This document shows, piece by piece, positions 35,276 to 43,426 of a stretch of DNA of 64,000 nt; positions within the stretch are counted from its first letter, which is position 1; the number at the start of each line of letters is the position of its first letter. The notes under the pieces were generated by a model. That model was given only the letters and a program-made list of their open reading frames with translations. It was not told the DNA's origin and ran no database searches. The stretch comes from Arthrobacter sp. OY3WO11 (GTDB taxonomy: Bacteria > Actinomycetota > Actinomycetes > Actinomycetales > Micrococcaceae), in the NCBI RefSeq assembly GCF_001641125.1, contig NZ_LWLP01000001.1:1482225-1546224 (forward strand), read 5' to 3'. The position numbers and the translations under genes were made by a program.

Positions 35276-36363
35276 TGGCTGTCCTTGTCTGTGGTGCCTG
35301 TGTCCGTGCTTCCGTGGCGGCCATGCGGGCTCTCGCCCTTGTGCCGGCCGCCGCCCCGGCGTTCTGGTTCCGCCTCTCCCGCCACAACGTCCAGCGAGAT
35401 GATTCCGGCGTTCTCGGTCCCCACAATCGATTCCTCGTCCGCCACGAGTTCGGCCGCGAGCTCCTTCAGGCCCTCGGAGTCTCCCAGGTCGACGTCGTGG
35501 TGGGCGCCCAGGTAGGCGTCGATGACCGCAGGGTTCTTCATGACCTCGCCCGGCGGGCCTTCCGCCACCACCTTGCCTTCAGCCATGACCACCACCCAGT
35601 CGGCGATATGCCGGACCATGTGCATGTCGTGCTCGACGAACAGCACCGTCATGCCCTCGGCTTTAAGGTTCTTGATGTGGTCGAGGAGGGACTGGGTCAG
35701 GGCGGGATTGACGCCCGCCATGGGTTCGTCCAGCATGACCAGTTTGGGCCGGACCATCAGGGACCGGGCCATCTCCAGGAGCTTGCGCTGGCCGCCTGAG
35801 AGGGACGCCGCGTAGTCGTCCTTCTTGGCGTCGAGCTTGAACTTCGCCAGCAGGACATTAGCCTCATCGGTGATCTGTTTCTCCCGGCCGCCCCACATGC
35901 CCTTGAAAAGCGCTTTGGACAGCCGCTCGCCGGGCTGGTCTGCAGCGCCGAGGCGCATGTTTTCCATGACCGTGAGCTTGCCCATGACCTTTGTGAGCTG
36001 GAAGGTGCGGACCATTCCCATCCGCGCCACCTTGTACGGGGACACTCCTGCGAGGCTCTTGCCTTCGAACTGCCACTTGCCCGTGTTCGGTGTGTCAAAA
36101 CCGGTCAGCAGGTTGAAGAGGGTGGTCTTCCCTGCGCCGTTGGGGCCGATCAGTGCCGTGATTTTGTACCGGGGGATCTCGAGGTACTCCACGTCGACGG
36201 CGTTGATACCGCCGAAACTGCGCGTCACGTTCTCCGCCACGACGATAGGGTCGCGCTTCTTGCAGCCGGGTACGGCCTCGCCCTCGGCTATGGGCCGGGT
36301 GTCGGTCATGTAGTCCACGCCAACCTCGCCGGGGGTTGCGGGTTTTTCGCTGTGCATGCTCAT
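35272..36363 (-). CDS. livG: Branched-chain amino acid ABC transporter ATPase LivG
   Basis: A 363-residue ATPase with Walker A GPNGAGKTTLFN, signature LSGGQRKLLEMARSL and Walker B LVMLDEPMAGVNPAL. The FVEHDMHMVRHIADWVVVM H-loop is typical of LivG. I chose the ATG at 36363, which overlaps the livM stop (ATGA). The longer open frame lies within livM and is not conserved. An unusual charged C-terminal tail of about 70 residues follows the ATPase core (EERRGGGRHKG-like region), longer than in E. coli LivG; its role is unknown. Confidence 0.92.
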   Translation of the reverse strand: MSMHSEKPATPGEVGVDYMTDTRPIAEGEAVPGCKKRDPIVVAENVTRSFGGINAVDVEYLEIPRYKITALIGPNGAGKTTLFNLLTGFDTPNTGKWQFEGKSLAGVSPYKVARMGMVRTFQLTKVMGKLTVMENMRLGAADQPGERLSKALFKGMWGGREKQITDEANVLLAKFKLDAKKDDYAASLSGGQRKLLEMARSLMVRPKLVMLDEPMAGVNPALTQSLLDHIKNLKAEGMTVLFVEHDMHMVRHIADWVVVMAEGKVVAEGPPGEVMKNPAVIDAYLGAHHDVDLGDSEGLKELAAELVADEESIVGTENAGIISLDVVAGEAEPERRGGGRHKGESPHGRHGSTDTGTTDKDSQ

Positions 36364-37328
36364 GCGAACGCCAGCTCCTTCTTGTTTCCAAAGACGCCCT
36401 GGGGCCTGAAGATCATCAGCAGCATCAGGGCGACGCCAACCAGGATGTAACGCAGCTGCCCGGCCTGGACCGTATTCAGCCACGTGATGGTTCCCGACTC
36501 GATCAGGCCGTACAGGATGCCCTGGGTCAGGGACAGGACAACCCAGAAGATCATGGCTCCGATCACCGGACCAAGCACGGTGCCCAGGCCGCCGAGCAGG
36601 AGGCAGGTATACAGGAAGAACGTCAGTTCCGTACCGTAGTTGGCCGGCTGCACCGCTCCACGCGGAAGCGTGAAGATCATGCCCGCGAGCGCTCCGAGAA
36701 CGCCACCAATAATGAGGGCCTGCATCTTGTAGGCGTAGACGTTCTTGCCCAGGGACCGGACGGCGTTCTCATCCTCGCGGATGCCTTTAAGGACACGCCC
36801 CCACGGGCTGCGCATCAGCAGCCATACCAGGGTGCAGCAGAGGGCGACCAGCGCCCACCCCACCACGCGGATGAAGAAATCGCGGTTGTTCATGCCGAAG
36901 TAGGAGCCCTCAGGGAAGGGGTTCATGCTGTAGAACCCGCCCTCGAAGGCTGCCAGGCCGTTTGCCGACCCCGTCACGGACGTGAGCTGGTTGGTGGTCA
37001 CGATGTAGCGGACAATTTCCGCTGCGGCGATGGTCACGATAGCCAGGTAGTCCGCGCGGAGCCGCAGGGTGGGTATGCCCAGCAGCAGGGCGAAGACGGC
37101 AGAGGCAAGGATAGCGATCAGCAGCCCCACAAAGAAGGGAGCGCCAAAGGTGAGGGTGGAGATGGCGAAGCCGTAGGCCCCCACCGCCATGAAGCCGGCC
37201 TGCCCGAAGTTCAGCAGGCCGGAGTAGCCGAAGTGCACGGCGAGGCCGAGCGCGGCCAGGGCGTACGCGGCCGTGGTCGGGCTGAAAATTTCACTGGCAG
37301 CGCTGGAAAGAATGAATCCAAAGTCCAT
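36360..37328 (-). CDS. livM: Branched-chain amino acid ABC transporter permease LivM
   Basis: A 322-residue membrane permease with about nine hydrophobic segments. Conserved parts include YSGLLNFGQAGFMAVGAYG near the N-terminus, the cytoplasmic EAA-like loop SPWGRVLKGIREDENAVRSLG, and a C-terminal LLMIFRPQGVFG. It follows livH by 9 nt and overlaps livG by 4 nt. Confidence 0.92.
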   Translation of the reverse strand: MDFGFILSSAASEIFSPTTAAYALAALGLAVHFGYSGLLNFGQAGFMAVGAYGFAISTLTFGAPFFVGLLIAILASAVFALLLGIPTLRLRADYLAIVTIAAAEIVRYIVTTNQLTSVTGSANGLAAFEGGFYSMNPFPEGSYFGMNNRDFFIRVVGWALVALCCTLVWLLMRSPWGRVLKGIREDENAVRSLGKNVYAYKMQALIIGGVLGALAGMIFTLPRGAVQPANYGTELTFFLYTCLLLGGLGTVLGPVIGAMIFWVVLSLTQGILYGLIESGTITWLNTVQAGQLRYILVGVALMLLMIFRPQGVFGNKKELAFA

Positions 37329-37337
37329 GGCTGTCTC

Positions 37338-38678
37338 CTAACCCACGCGCTCGCGCCGGCCCAGGATTCCCTGGGGCCGAAACAGAAGGACAACGATCAT
37401 GATGAACAAGGCGCCCACGTACTTCAGGTCCGCGGCGAGGCCGAACACGGTGGTCAGCTCCACGAAGATGCCCACAATGATGGAACCGATCAGGGCGCCG
37501 AAGACTGTGCCGAGGCCGCCCAGGGTGACGCCGGCGAAGATGAGCAGCAGGATGGCGGAGCCCATGTCGAACGTTACGCCGGGACGGTAGTAGGCCCACA
37601 GGATGCCGCCGAGGGAGGCCAGCATGCCGCCCGTGATCCACACAATCCGGATAACGGAGTCAACGTCGATGCCCGAAGCCGCTGCCAGGGCGGGGTTGTC
37701 GGCTACCGCGCGGGTGGCCTTGCCCAGCCTGGTCTTCAGCAGCACGATGCCGATCAGGGCGATCACCACGGCACTGATGCCCAGGGACCAAAGGTTGTTC
37801 GGCGAGATGGAGACAGGTCCCAGCTGGATTTCGGGGCTCTGCGCGTACGGAAGCTGCTGGGTGGCGCCGCCGAAATAGAACTGGATGACGTAGCGGACTG
37901 CCAGTGCCAGGCCGATGCTGACGATCATCATGGGCACCAGCCCGGTGCCGCGGCGGCGCAGCGGGCGCCACAGCCCTCTGTCCTGGGCGTACCCGAAGAG
38001 GCCGCCGCCAAGCAAGGCCAGCAGGATTGCGAGCCAGAAGGGGAGACCCAGGGCGTTGAAGGCGAACACCAGTACAGCGCCCAGCGTCACCATCTCGCCG
38101 TGGGCGAAGTTGGTGAGGCCGGTGGTGCCGAAGATCAGGGACAGCCCCACCGAGGCCAGGGCCAGGAGGAGGCCGAAGCTCAGTCCTGCGACGAGCCTGT
38201 TGAGCAGGTTTTGCCCGAAGTCCTGCTGCTGCACCACGATGCCCTCGCCGAACGCAAAGATCACCGAGAGGTTTGAGGTCTGGCTGAAGGTGACGTCGCG
38301 GGGGTTTTCCTGACCCTCAGCCAGGGCGATGCCCTCAGGCAGGGTGGACTCGTCCAGTTCCACTGTGTAGGTGCCCTGTTCGGGCACCCCGATGTTCCAG
38401 GCTCCGTTCGCAGAGGACGTGGCCGTGCCGATGAAATCATCCTTCGTTGCCGTGATTGTCACGCCCGCCAAGGGGGCCCGGGTGTCATCACGAAGGAATC
38501 CGCTGATGTTGTTTTGGAAGGTCTGGTTCGACGGGGATGGTGTCGGTGACGGGGAAGTGGCCTGGGAAGCCGGTGCTGCCACGAGAAGGATTGCCAGGAT
38601 GGAAGCGCTGATGGCTCCCAGTATTCTCAGCAACCCTCGCCGCGCGCCGGCCGGCGGGCCTTGGGGTGTACTTCTCAA
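37338..38678 (-). CDS. livH: LivH permease with an N-terminal extracellular carboxypeptidase-regulatory-like domain
   Basis: A 446-residue fusion. Residues 1-41 are signal-like (RILGAISASILAILLVAAPASQA). Residues ~45-135 form a beta-sandwich resembling CarboxypepD_reg/CNA-B domains (ISGFLRDDTRAPLAGVTITATKDDF, GAWNIGVPEQGTYTVELD). Residues ~155-446 are a normal LivH permease (GLSLIFGTTGLTNFAHGEM, LGLFRPQGILG-like end). The start is TTG 38678, supported by GGAGG 9 nt upstream. The extra domain would sit outside the cell, perhaps docking the lipoprotein LivK; that role is inference. First gene of livHMGF. Confidence 0.88.
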   Translation of the reverse strand: MRSTPQGPPAGARRGLLRILGAISASILAILLVAAPASQATSPSPTPSPSNQTFQNNISGFLRDDTRAPLAGVTITATKDDFIGTATSSANGAWNIGVPEQGTYTVELDESTLPEGIALAEGQENPRDVTFSQTSNLSVIFAFGEGIVVQQQDFGQNLLNRLVAGLSFGLLLALASVGLSLIFGTTGLTNFAHGEMVTLGAVLVFAFNALGLPFWLAILLALLGGGLFGYAQDRGLWRPLRRRGTGLVPMMIVSIGLALAVRYVIQFYFGGATQQLPYAQSPEIQLGPVSISPNNLWSLGISAVVIALIGIVLLKTRLGKATRAVADNPALAAASGIDVDSVIRIVWITGGMLASLGGILWAYYRPGVTFDMGSAILLLIFAGVTLGGLGTVFGALIGSIIVGIFVELTTVFGLAADLKYVGALFIMIVVLLFRPQGILGRRERVG

Positions 38679-38780
38679 ATTGGTAAACCTCCACTTGGGG
38701 GCGGTCTCGGCTGCGCCATTGCAGCCGCTGCGAACGGGTACAGGGGTAGGATGGTGCCATCAGGCCGGCACCGCCACATG

Positions 38781-38796
38781 TGTGAGTTCCGTCACC
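38781..38796. promoter_or_regulatory. CRP/GlxR-like site upstream of livHMGF
   Basis: TGTGA-GTTCCG-TCACC matches the CRP consensus TGTGA-N6-TCACA at 9 of 10 fixed positions. It lies 103 nt before the livH start in the 303-nt gap between livH (-) and the Bax-inhibitor gene (+). No gene was seen in that gap. Confidence 0.6.
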
Positions 38797-38938
38797 CTGC
38801 TTGGCTTATGCTACAGCGCGGAAGTACCGGTAAATGCCGAGGTCCAGGCGCCGATGGTAGCGATCGGATAACAACTCCAGGCTCCTGTTTCCGTCGGGGA
38901 ACTACTGCGGGTGCATTTACGTGAGAATTGGTAGCGTA

Positions 38939-38950
38939 AACCTTAAGGTT
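38939..38950. promoter_or_regulatory. Perfect 12-bp palindrome before the Bax-inhibitor-like gene
   Basis: AACCTTAAGGTT is self-complementary and lies 31 nt before the start codon, in a region where a promoter and 5' leader are expected. It may be an operator; the regulator is unknown. Confidence 0.4.
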
Positions 38951-38981
38951 CACAACACATCCCATATGGAGGAATCCCGCA

Positions 38982-39896
38982 ATGGCACTTGGCGGCAACC
39001 CGATCTTCAACGGAAAGAGCTTCCGTGGAGCCACCCAGGCACCGCCTGTTCCGCAGGCTCCCTACGGACAGCAGCCCTACGGCCAGGCCCCGTACGGCCA
39101 GCAGCCGTATGGGCAGGCACCTTACGGCCAGGCCCCTTACGGCCAGCAGGCATACGGCCAGCCGCAGAACATGACGGACGAGCAGTTGCGGCAGATGTAC
39201 AACCAGCCCGCTGCAGGTCCCGCTGACACTGGCCGGATGACCTACGACGACGTCATCGTCAAGACTGCCGCCTGCCTGGCGGTTCTGCTCGTCGGTGCCG
39301 GCGTGACAATGTTCGTCGGCCTGGGCCTGGCCTCCATGCTGATGATCGTCGGTGCGCTGGGCGGTTTTGTGCTGGCGCTCGTGAACACCTTCAAGAAGCA
39401 GCCGTCGCCGGCACTGATTCTGGCTTATGCAGGCCTTGAGGGTCTCTTCCTCGGTGGCCTCACCCGGGTCCTGGACACCATGTACCCGGGCGTTGGGCTG
39501 CAGGCCGTCATCGGCACCCTGTCCGTCTTCACCGTGACACTGCTCCTGTTCAAGAGCGGCAAGGTGCGCGCCACTCCCAAGGCCATGAAGTTCTTCATGA
39601 TCGCTTTGGCTGGCTACGCCCTCTTCTCCATCGTGAACCTCGTCATGATGCTCACCGGCCTGACAACGGAACCCTTCGGACTGCGCAGCGGCATTATTGG
39701 TGTCGTCATCGGCGTCCTTGCAATCGGCCTGGCCGCGTTCTCCCTGGTCATGGACTTCACCAGCATCGAGGCAGGCGTGCAGAGCGGTGCCCCGCAGCGC
39801 TTCTCCTGGACGGCAGCGTTCGGCCTGACGGTAACGCTGGTATGGCTCTACGTGGAAATCATCCGCCTGCTGGCCATCCTGCGCGGGGACGAGTAA
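38982..39896 (+). CDS. Bax inhibitor-1/YccA family membrane protein with N-terminal PYGQ repeats
   Basis: A 304-residue membrane protein with about seven hydrophobic segments in residues 85-304, matching the Bax1-I/YccA group seen in actinobacteria (SPALILAYAGLEGLFLGG, SKVRATPKAMKFF-like loop, DFTSIEAGVQSGAP). Residues 26-60 are seven pentapeptide repeats of A/Q-PYGQ, a flexible Pro/Gln/Tyr-rich cytoplasmic tail. Family members form leak channels for ions or modulate membrane proteases; the role here is unknown. GGAGG precedes the ATG. It is monocistronic and ends at a very strong terminator. Confidence 0.88.
   Translation: MALGGNPIFNGKSFRGATQAPPVPQAPYGQQPYGQAPYGQQPYGQAPYGQAPYGQQAYGQPQNMTDEQLRQMYNQPAAGPADTGRMTYDDVIVKTAACLAVLLVGAGVTMFVGLGLASMLMIVGALGGFVLALVNTFKKQPSPALILAYAGLEGLFLGGLTRVLDTMYPGVGLQAVIGTLSVFTVTLLLFKSGKVRATPKAMKFFMIALAGYALFSIVNLVMMLTGLTTEPFGLRSGIIGVVIGVLAIGLAAFSLVMDFTSIEAGVQSGAPQRFSWTAAFGLTVTLVWLYVEIIRLLAILRGDE
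39057..39161 (+). repeat. Seven 15-nt tandem repeats encoding A/Q-PYGQ
   Basis: In-frame units of 15 nt encode APYGQ, QPYGQ, APYGQ, QPYGQ, APYGQ, APYGQ and QAYGQ. Third positions vary, so the repeat is old or under protein-level selection rather than a recent slippage product. Confidence 0.85.
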
Positions 39897-39927
39897 CACC
39901 CACGCCGGTTCCCGCCGTCGGACCTTC

Positions 39928-39973
39928 TTAACAGGTAAGGGCCCCACCTCACGGTGGGGCCCTTACCTGTTAA
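39928..39973. terminator. Perfect 21-bp bidirectional terminator
   Basis: TTAACAGGTAAGGGCCC plus CACC (39928-39948) is exactly complementary to 39953-39973 around a TCAC loop. It separates the convergent Bax-inhibitor-like gene and galK. Confidence 0.9.
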
Positions 39974-39990
39974 CCGCAACCTGGGAACGT

Positions 39991-41178
39991 CTACGCGATC
40001 CGCAGGGCTCCTGCTGCCGGGGAGACCGTGAAGATATCCGGCGCCTTGTAGCCCGCTTCCGCAAATGCCTTGACGACGGCGTCGCGCACCCTCTGTTCCA
40101 GCGCCGCCGGTGTGAGCGCGATGGCCGCACCGCCAAAACCGCCGCCGGTCATGCGGGCCCCAATTGCGCCGCTGGCGCGCGCGGTGTCGACGGCCAGGTC
40201 AAGCTCCGGGCAGGAGATCTCGAAGTCGTCCCGCATCGAAGCATGGCTGGCGTCTAGCAGGGATCCAATGGCGCCAGGTCCCTCGCTTGCCAGGAGCTCC
40301 ACGGTCTGGAGGACGCGGTCGTTTTCGGTCACCACGTGCCGGACGCGCCGGAAGGTGACGTCATCCAGGAGGCCGCTGGCTTCCTCCAGGTCACCCACCT
40401 CCACATCCCGAAGCGCCCCGACCCCAAGCACCTCGGCGCCCAGTTCGCAGGATGCCCGCCGGGATGCGTAGCCGCCGTCGGCATGGGAATGCGAGACCTT
40501 GGTATCAATCACCAGCAACACCAGATCCGCAGGCTGGGTCTCGAACGGAACCAGGCGGGCGTTCTGGTCCCGGCAGTCCAGGAAGACTGCGTGGCCTTCC
40601 GAGCCCCGGAGCGACGCCGACTGGTCCATGATGCCTGTAGGGGCACCGACGAACTCGTTCTCCGCCCGCTGCGTGGCCAGGACCATCTCCTCGGCGTCGA
40701 GCCCGGCCCCGGTCAGCTCGTTCAACGCCGAGATGACCGCACACTCAATGGCATGGGATGACGAGAGCCCGGCTCCGAGGGGAACGTTGGAATCGAGCAG
40801 CAGGTCCACGCCCGGAACCTCAATGCCGCGCTGCTGCAGCGCCCACATCACGCCGAGGGGGTACTTGGTCCAGCCTTTGGCGGAACCCGGCCGCAGGGAA
40901 TCCAACGTGGTGGACACGACGCCCTGGTCCCCATAGGTGGAGAGCAGGCGTACGGCGGAGTCGGGGCGGACCCGGACGGCCACCCGTGCTGTCCGGTCAA
41001 TGGCGAAAGGAAGGACGAAACCCTCGTTGTAGTCCGTGTGCTCGCCGATCAGGTTTACCCGTCCCGGCGCCTGCCAGATGCCGTCCGGTGCCCCGCCAAA
41101 CTCCTTCGCGAACCGTGCGGCCAGGTCCTTTGTTCCTGGCTGCCCGCGGGTGGCCAGGGGTTCGGGTGCGGCGTTCAA
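39991..41178 (-). CDS. galK: Galactokinase
   Basis: A 395-residue GHMP kinase phosphorylating galactose to galactose-1-phosphate. It shows the galactokinase signature GRVNLIGEHTDYNEGFVLP, the ATP loop PLGAGLSSSHAIE and the C-terminal TGGGFGGAAIAL. It starts at TTG 41178, with AAGGAG 7 nt upstream and a 4-nt overlap with the galT stop. Second gene of a galT-galK operon that ends at the shared terminator. Confidence 0.96.
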   Translation of the reverse strand: MNAAPEPLATRGQPGTKDLAARFAKEFGGAPDGIWQAPGRVNLIGEHTDYNEGFVLPFAIDRTARVAVRVRPDSAVRLLSTYGDQGVVSTTLDSLRPGSAKGWTKYPLGVMWALQQRGIEVPGVDLLLDSNVPLGAGLSSSHAIECAVISALNELTGAGLDAEEMVLATQRAENEFVGAPTGIMDQSASLRGSEGHAVFLDCRDQNARLVPFETQPADLVLLVIDTKVSHSHADGGYASRRASCELGAEVLGVGALRDVEVGDLEEASGLLDDVTFRRVRHVVTENDRVLQTVELLASEGPGAIGSLLDASHASMRDDFEISCPELDLAVDTARASGAIGARMTGGGFGGAAIALTPAALEQRVRDAVVKAFAEAGYKAPDIFTVSPAAGALRIA

Positions 41179-42332
41179 GCGTGGGCTCCTTCGGGCGTGG
41201 CCGCCAGGACGGCGGGGCTTGTGGCGGGGGAGGGGAGAGTGACGGCCCGGAGGCGCTCCGCCACACTCTCCGGGGTGGTGTCGTTGATGAAGGCGCCCAT
41301 TGCGGCCTCCGATCCTGCCAGGTACTTCAGCTTATCGGCAGCCCGCCGCGGGGAAGTCAACTGGAGGTGAAGGTATCCGGCGGGCCGCAGGACCGGGTCC
41401 AGGGGAGCCTGGTGCCAGGCCGAGATGTAGGGCGTGGGCGTGGGGTAGAGGGCGTCAACCCGCTGGAGAAGGTTGAGGTAGACGGACGCGAGCTCATCCT
41501 TCTCCTCGCCGCTCAGCGCCGCCAGGTCCGGGACCTGGCGGTGGGGCACCAGGTGGATTTCCAGCGGCCAGCGGGCAGCAAAGGGAACATAGGCGCTGAA
41601 GTTTTCGCCTTCCAGGACCATCCTGCTGCCGTCTTCCCGTTCGGACCGCAAGAGGGACCCGGTGAGTGTTTCCCGGCCGTCGTGCGCGTCATGGAACCTG
41701 CGGGCCGCGGCCCCCAGGACTCCCGCGCGGGGCGTGACGTAGGGGTAGGCGTAAATTTGCCCGTGGGGGTGGTGGAGCGTCACGCCGATGTCGGCACCGC
41801 GGTTCTCGAACGGAAAGACCTGTTTGATTCCGGGGAGGGCACTCAAAGCCTCCGTGCGGTGTGCCCATGCTTCGATGACGGTGCGCGCCCGGGCTTCCCC
41901 CAGTTCACTGAACGAACCGGTGTGGGACGGGGTGAACGCCACTACCTCGCAGCGGCCGAACGCGGGTCCCTTCGTACCCCACGATGTTTCCTCCGGAACC
42001 GGGCCCAGTGCCGGCCCGAGCGACGGGAACCGGTTCTCAAACACCACCACGTCGTAGTCGGACGCAGGAATCTCGGAAGGATTGCCGGCGGTGGTAGGGC
42101 ATATCGGGCACTGGTCCGCCGGGGGGAGGTGGGTGCGGGTTTGGCGGTGCGCGGCCACGGCAACCCACTCGTCGGTCAGCGCATCGTAGCGGACCTCGCC
42201 GGGCTCACCCCTCGGGGGCAGGCCCCGCTGGTCAGTGGTGAGTTCGGCGGTGCGCGACTTGGGCGCTGCAGCGTCGTCGAAATAGATCAGCTCCCGGCCG
42301 TCGGAGAGTCTGGTGCTCGTGATACCTGTCAT
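41175..42332 (-). CDS. galT: Galactose-1-phosphate uridylyltransferase
   Basis: A 385-residue enzyme exchanging UMP between UDP-glucose and galactose-1-phosphate. The nucleophile motif HHPHGQIYAYPYV carries the His-Pro-His triad. Zinc-ligand candidates CPICP and a HLVPHRQVP segment are also present. ATG at 42332. It is divergent from galM across an AT-rich 101-nt spacer likely to hold both promoters. Confidence 0.95.
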   Translation of the reverse strand: MTGITSTRLSDGRELIYFDDAAAPKSRTAELTTDQRGLPPRGEPGEVRYDALTDEWVAVAAHRQTRTHLPPADQCPICPTTAGNPSEIPASDYDVVVFENRFPSLGPALGPVPEETSWGTKGPAFGRCEVVAFTPSHTGSFSELGEARARTVIEAWAHRTEALSALPGIKQVFPFENRGADIGVTLHHPHGQIYAYPYVTPRAGVLGAAARRFHDAHDGRETLTGSLLRSEREDGSRMVLEGENFSAYVPFAARWPLEIHLVPHRQVPDLAALSGEEKDELASVYLNLLQRVDALYPTPTPYISAWHQAPLDPVLRPAGYLHLQLTSPRRAADKLKYLAGSEAAMGAFINDTTPESVAERLRAVTLPSPATSPAVLAATPEGAHA

Positions 42333-42433
42333 GAAAAAAGTGTGGCATATTCGATCAAAAAAGAATAGTTAACAACAAAAACTCACAAAGGGGGTGCTGC
42401 GTGCCGGTGCCGCCGCGGGGTACGGTATTGCTC

Positions 42434-43387
42434 ATGACTTCACGTTCACCCCACGAATCCGTACCGGCACTGCAGGGCTATGCCACCGGCAGGCAGTATG
42501 AACTCCGCCGCGGCGACGCCACGGCCGTGGTTACGGAGCTGGCCGCGGGCCTCCGTTCCTTCAGCAGGGGAGGAACCCTCCTGACGGAGACGTACGGCGA
42601 CGACGAGATTGCCCCCGGTGCCGCCGGCATCACGCTGGCGCCCTGGGCCAACCGCGTGGAGGACGGGATCTGGTTCTTGAATGGCAAAAAACAGCAGCTG
42701 GACATCACCGAGGTTGCCAGGAACAACGCCAGCCACGGCCTGCTCCGCAATTCCGCCTACGCGCTGGTGGATGAGTCCGAGCACTCCGTGACGCTGGAGG
42801 CCACCATCTTCCCGCAGCACGGGTTTCCCTTCCTGGCCCGGCACCGGGTGCAGTACGAAATCGACGGGGGCCTGGGGCTGGTGGTCCGCCAAACCCTGCT
42901 GAACGACGCCAAGGAGCCCGCGCCATTCGTCCTGGGTGCCCACCCCTACCTGAGGCTCGGCGATGTGCCCATTGAGGAACTGGTCCTGACGGTAGCGGCC
43001 GACACACGCCTGGTGGCCGATGACCGCCTGATCCCACGCAGCTCCGCCCCGGTGCAGGGCGATTCGGACTTCAGGGCAGGGCTGAACATCGCTGCGCTGG
43101 ACGTGGACGTGGCCCTGACGGACCTGCGTTACGAGGCAGGAAAGGCCCGCCACACACTGTCGGCGCCGGACGGCAGGCAGGTAAGCCTGTGGCAGGACGA
43201 AACCTGCCGCTACGTCCACGTCTTTGTCAGTACCCAGTATCCGGGCCGCAGCCGGGCTGTGGCCGTTGAGCCCATGACCGGGCCGGCCAACGCCTTCAAC
43301 TCCGGTGACGGCCTGCGCTGGCTAAGCCCCGGCGGGTCCTTCACCATCGAGTGGGGCATTGACTACACCCCGGGGGCCGGCGGGTAG
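42434..43387 (+). CDS. Aldose 1-epimerase family protein
   Basis: A 317-residue galactose-mutarotase-fold protein interconverting alpha and beta anomers. Conserved pieces are LAPWANRVEDGIW, SHGLLRN (active-site His), LGAHPYLRLG (second His) and a C-terminal VAVEPMTGPANAFNSG (catalytic Glu). I chose the ATG at 42434: TACGGT lies 7 nt upstream, giving a likely leaderless mRNA. A GTG at 42401 is an alternative. It is divergent from galTK, completing the Leloir set except for galE, which is not in the window. Confidence 0.9.
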   Translation: MTSRSPHESVPALQGYATGRQYELRRGDATAVVTELAAGLRSFSRGGTLLTETYGDDEIAPGAAGITLAPWANRVEDGIWFLNGKKQQLDITEVARNNASHGLLRNSAYALVDESEHSVTLEATIFPQHGFPFLARHRVQYEIDGGLGLVVRQTLLNDAKEPAPFVLGAHPYLRLGDVPIEELVLTVAADTRLVADDRLIPRSSAPVQGDSDFRAGLNIAALDVDVALTDLRYEAGKARHTLSAPDGRQVSLWQDETCRYVHVFVSTQYPGRSRAVAVEPMTGPANAFNSGDGLRWLSPGGSFTIEWGIDYTPGAGG

Positions 43388-43426
43388 CGGTTTCCGAATA
43401 AGCTTCCGCTGGGGAAGTATTAGGCT

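Noticed and set aside
36336..38276. A 646-codon plus-strand open frame
   Set aside because: It lies antisense to livG, livM and livH, is full of low-complexity Gln/Gly/His sequence, and has no family features. It is a high-GC shadow.
39057..39161. Possible CRISPR or satellite array
   Set aside because: The 15-nt units are in frame, have no spacers and encode a simple peptide repeat; no cas genes are present.
42434..43387. Calling this protein GalM specifically
   Set aside because: The fold and active-site histidines fit aldose 1-epimerase, but related glucose-6-phosphate epimerases are similar; only the family name is supported.
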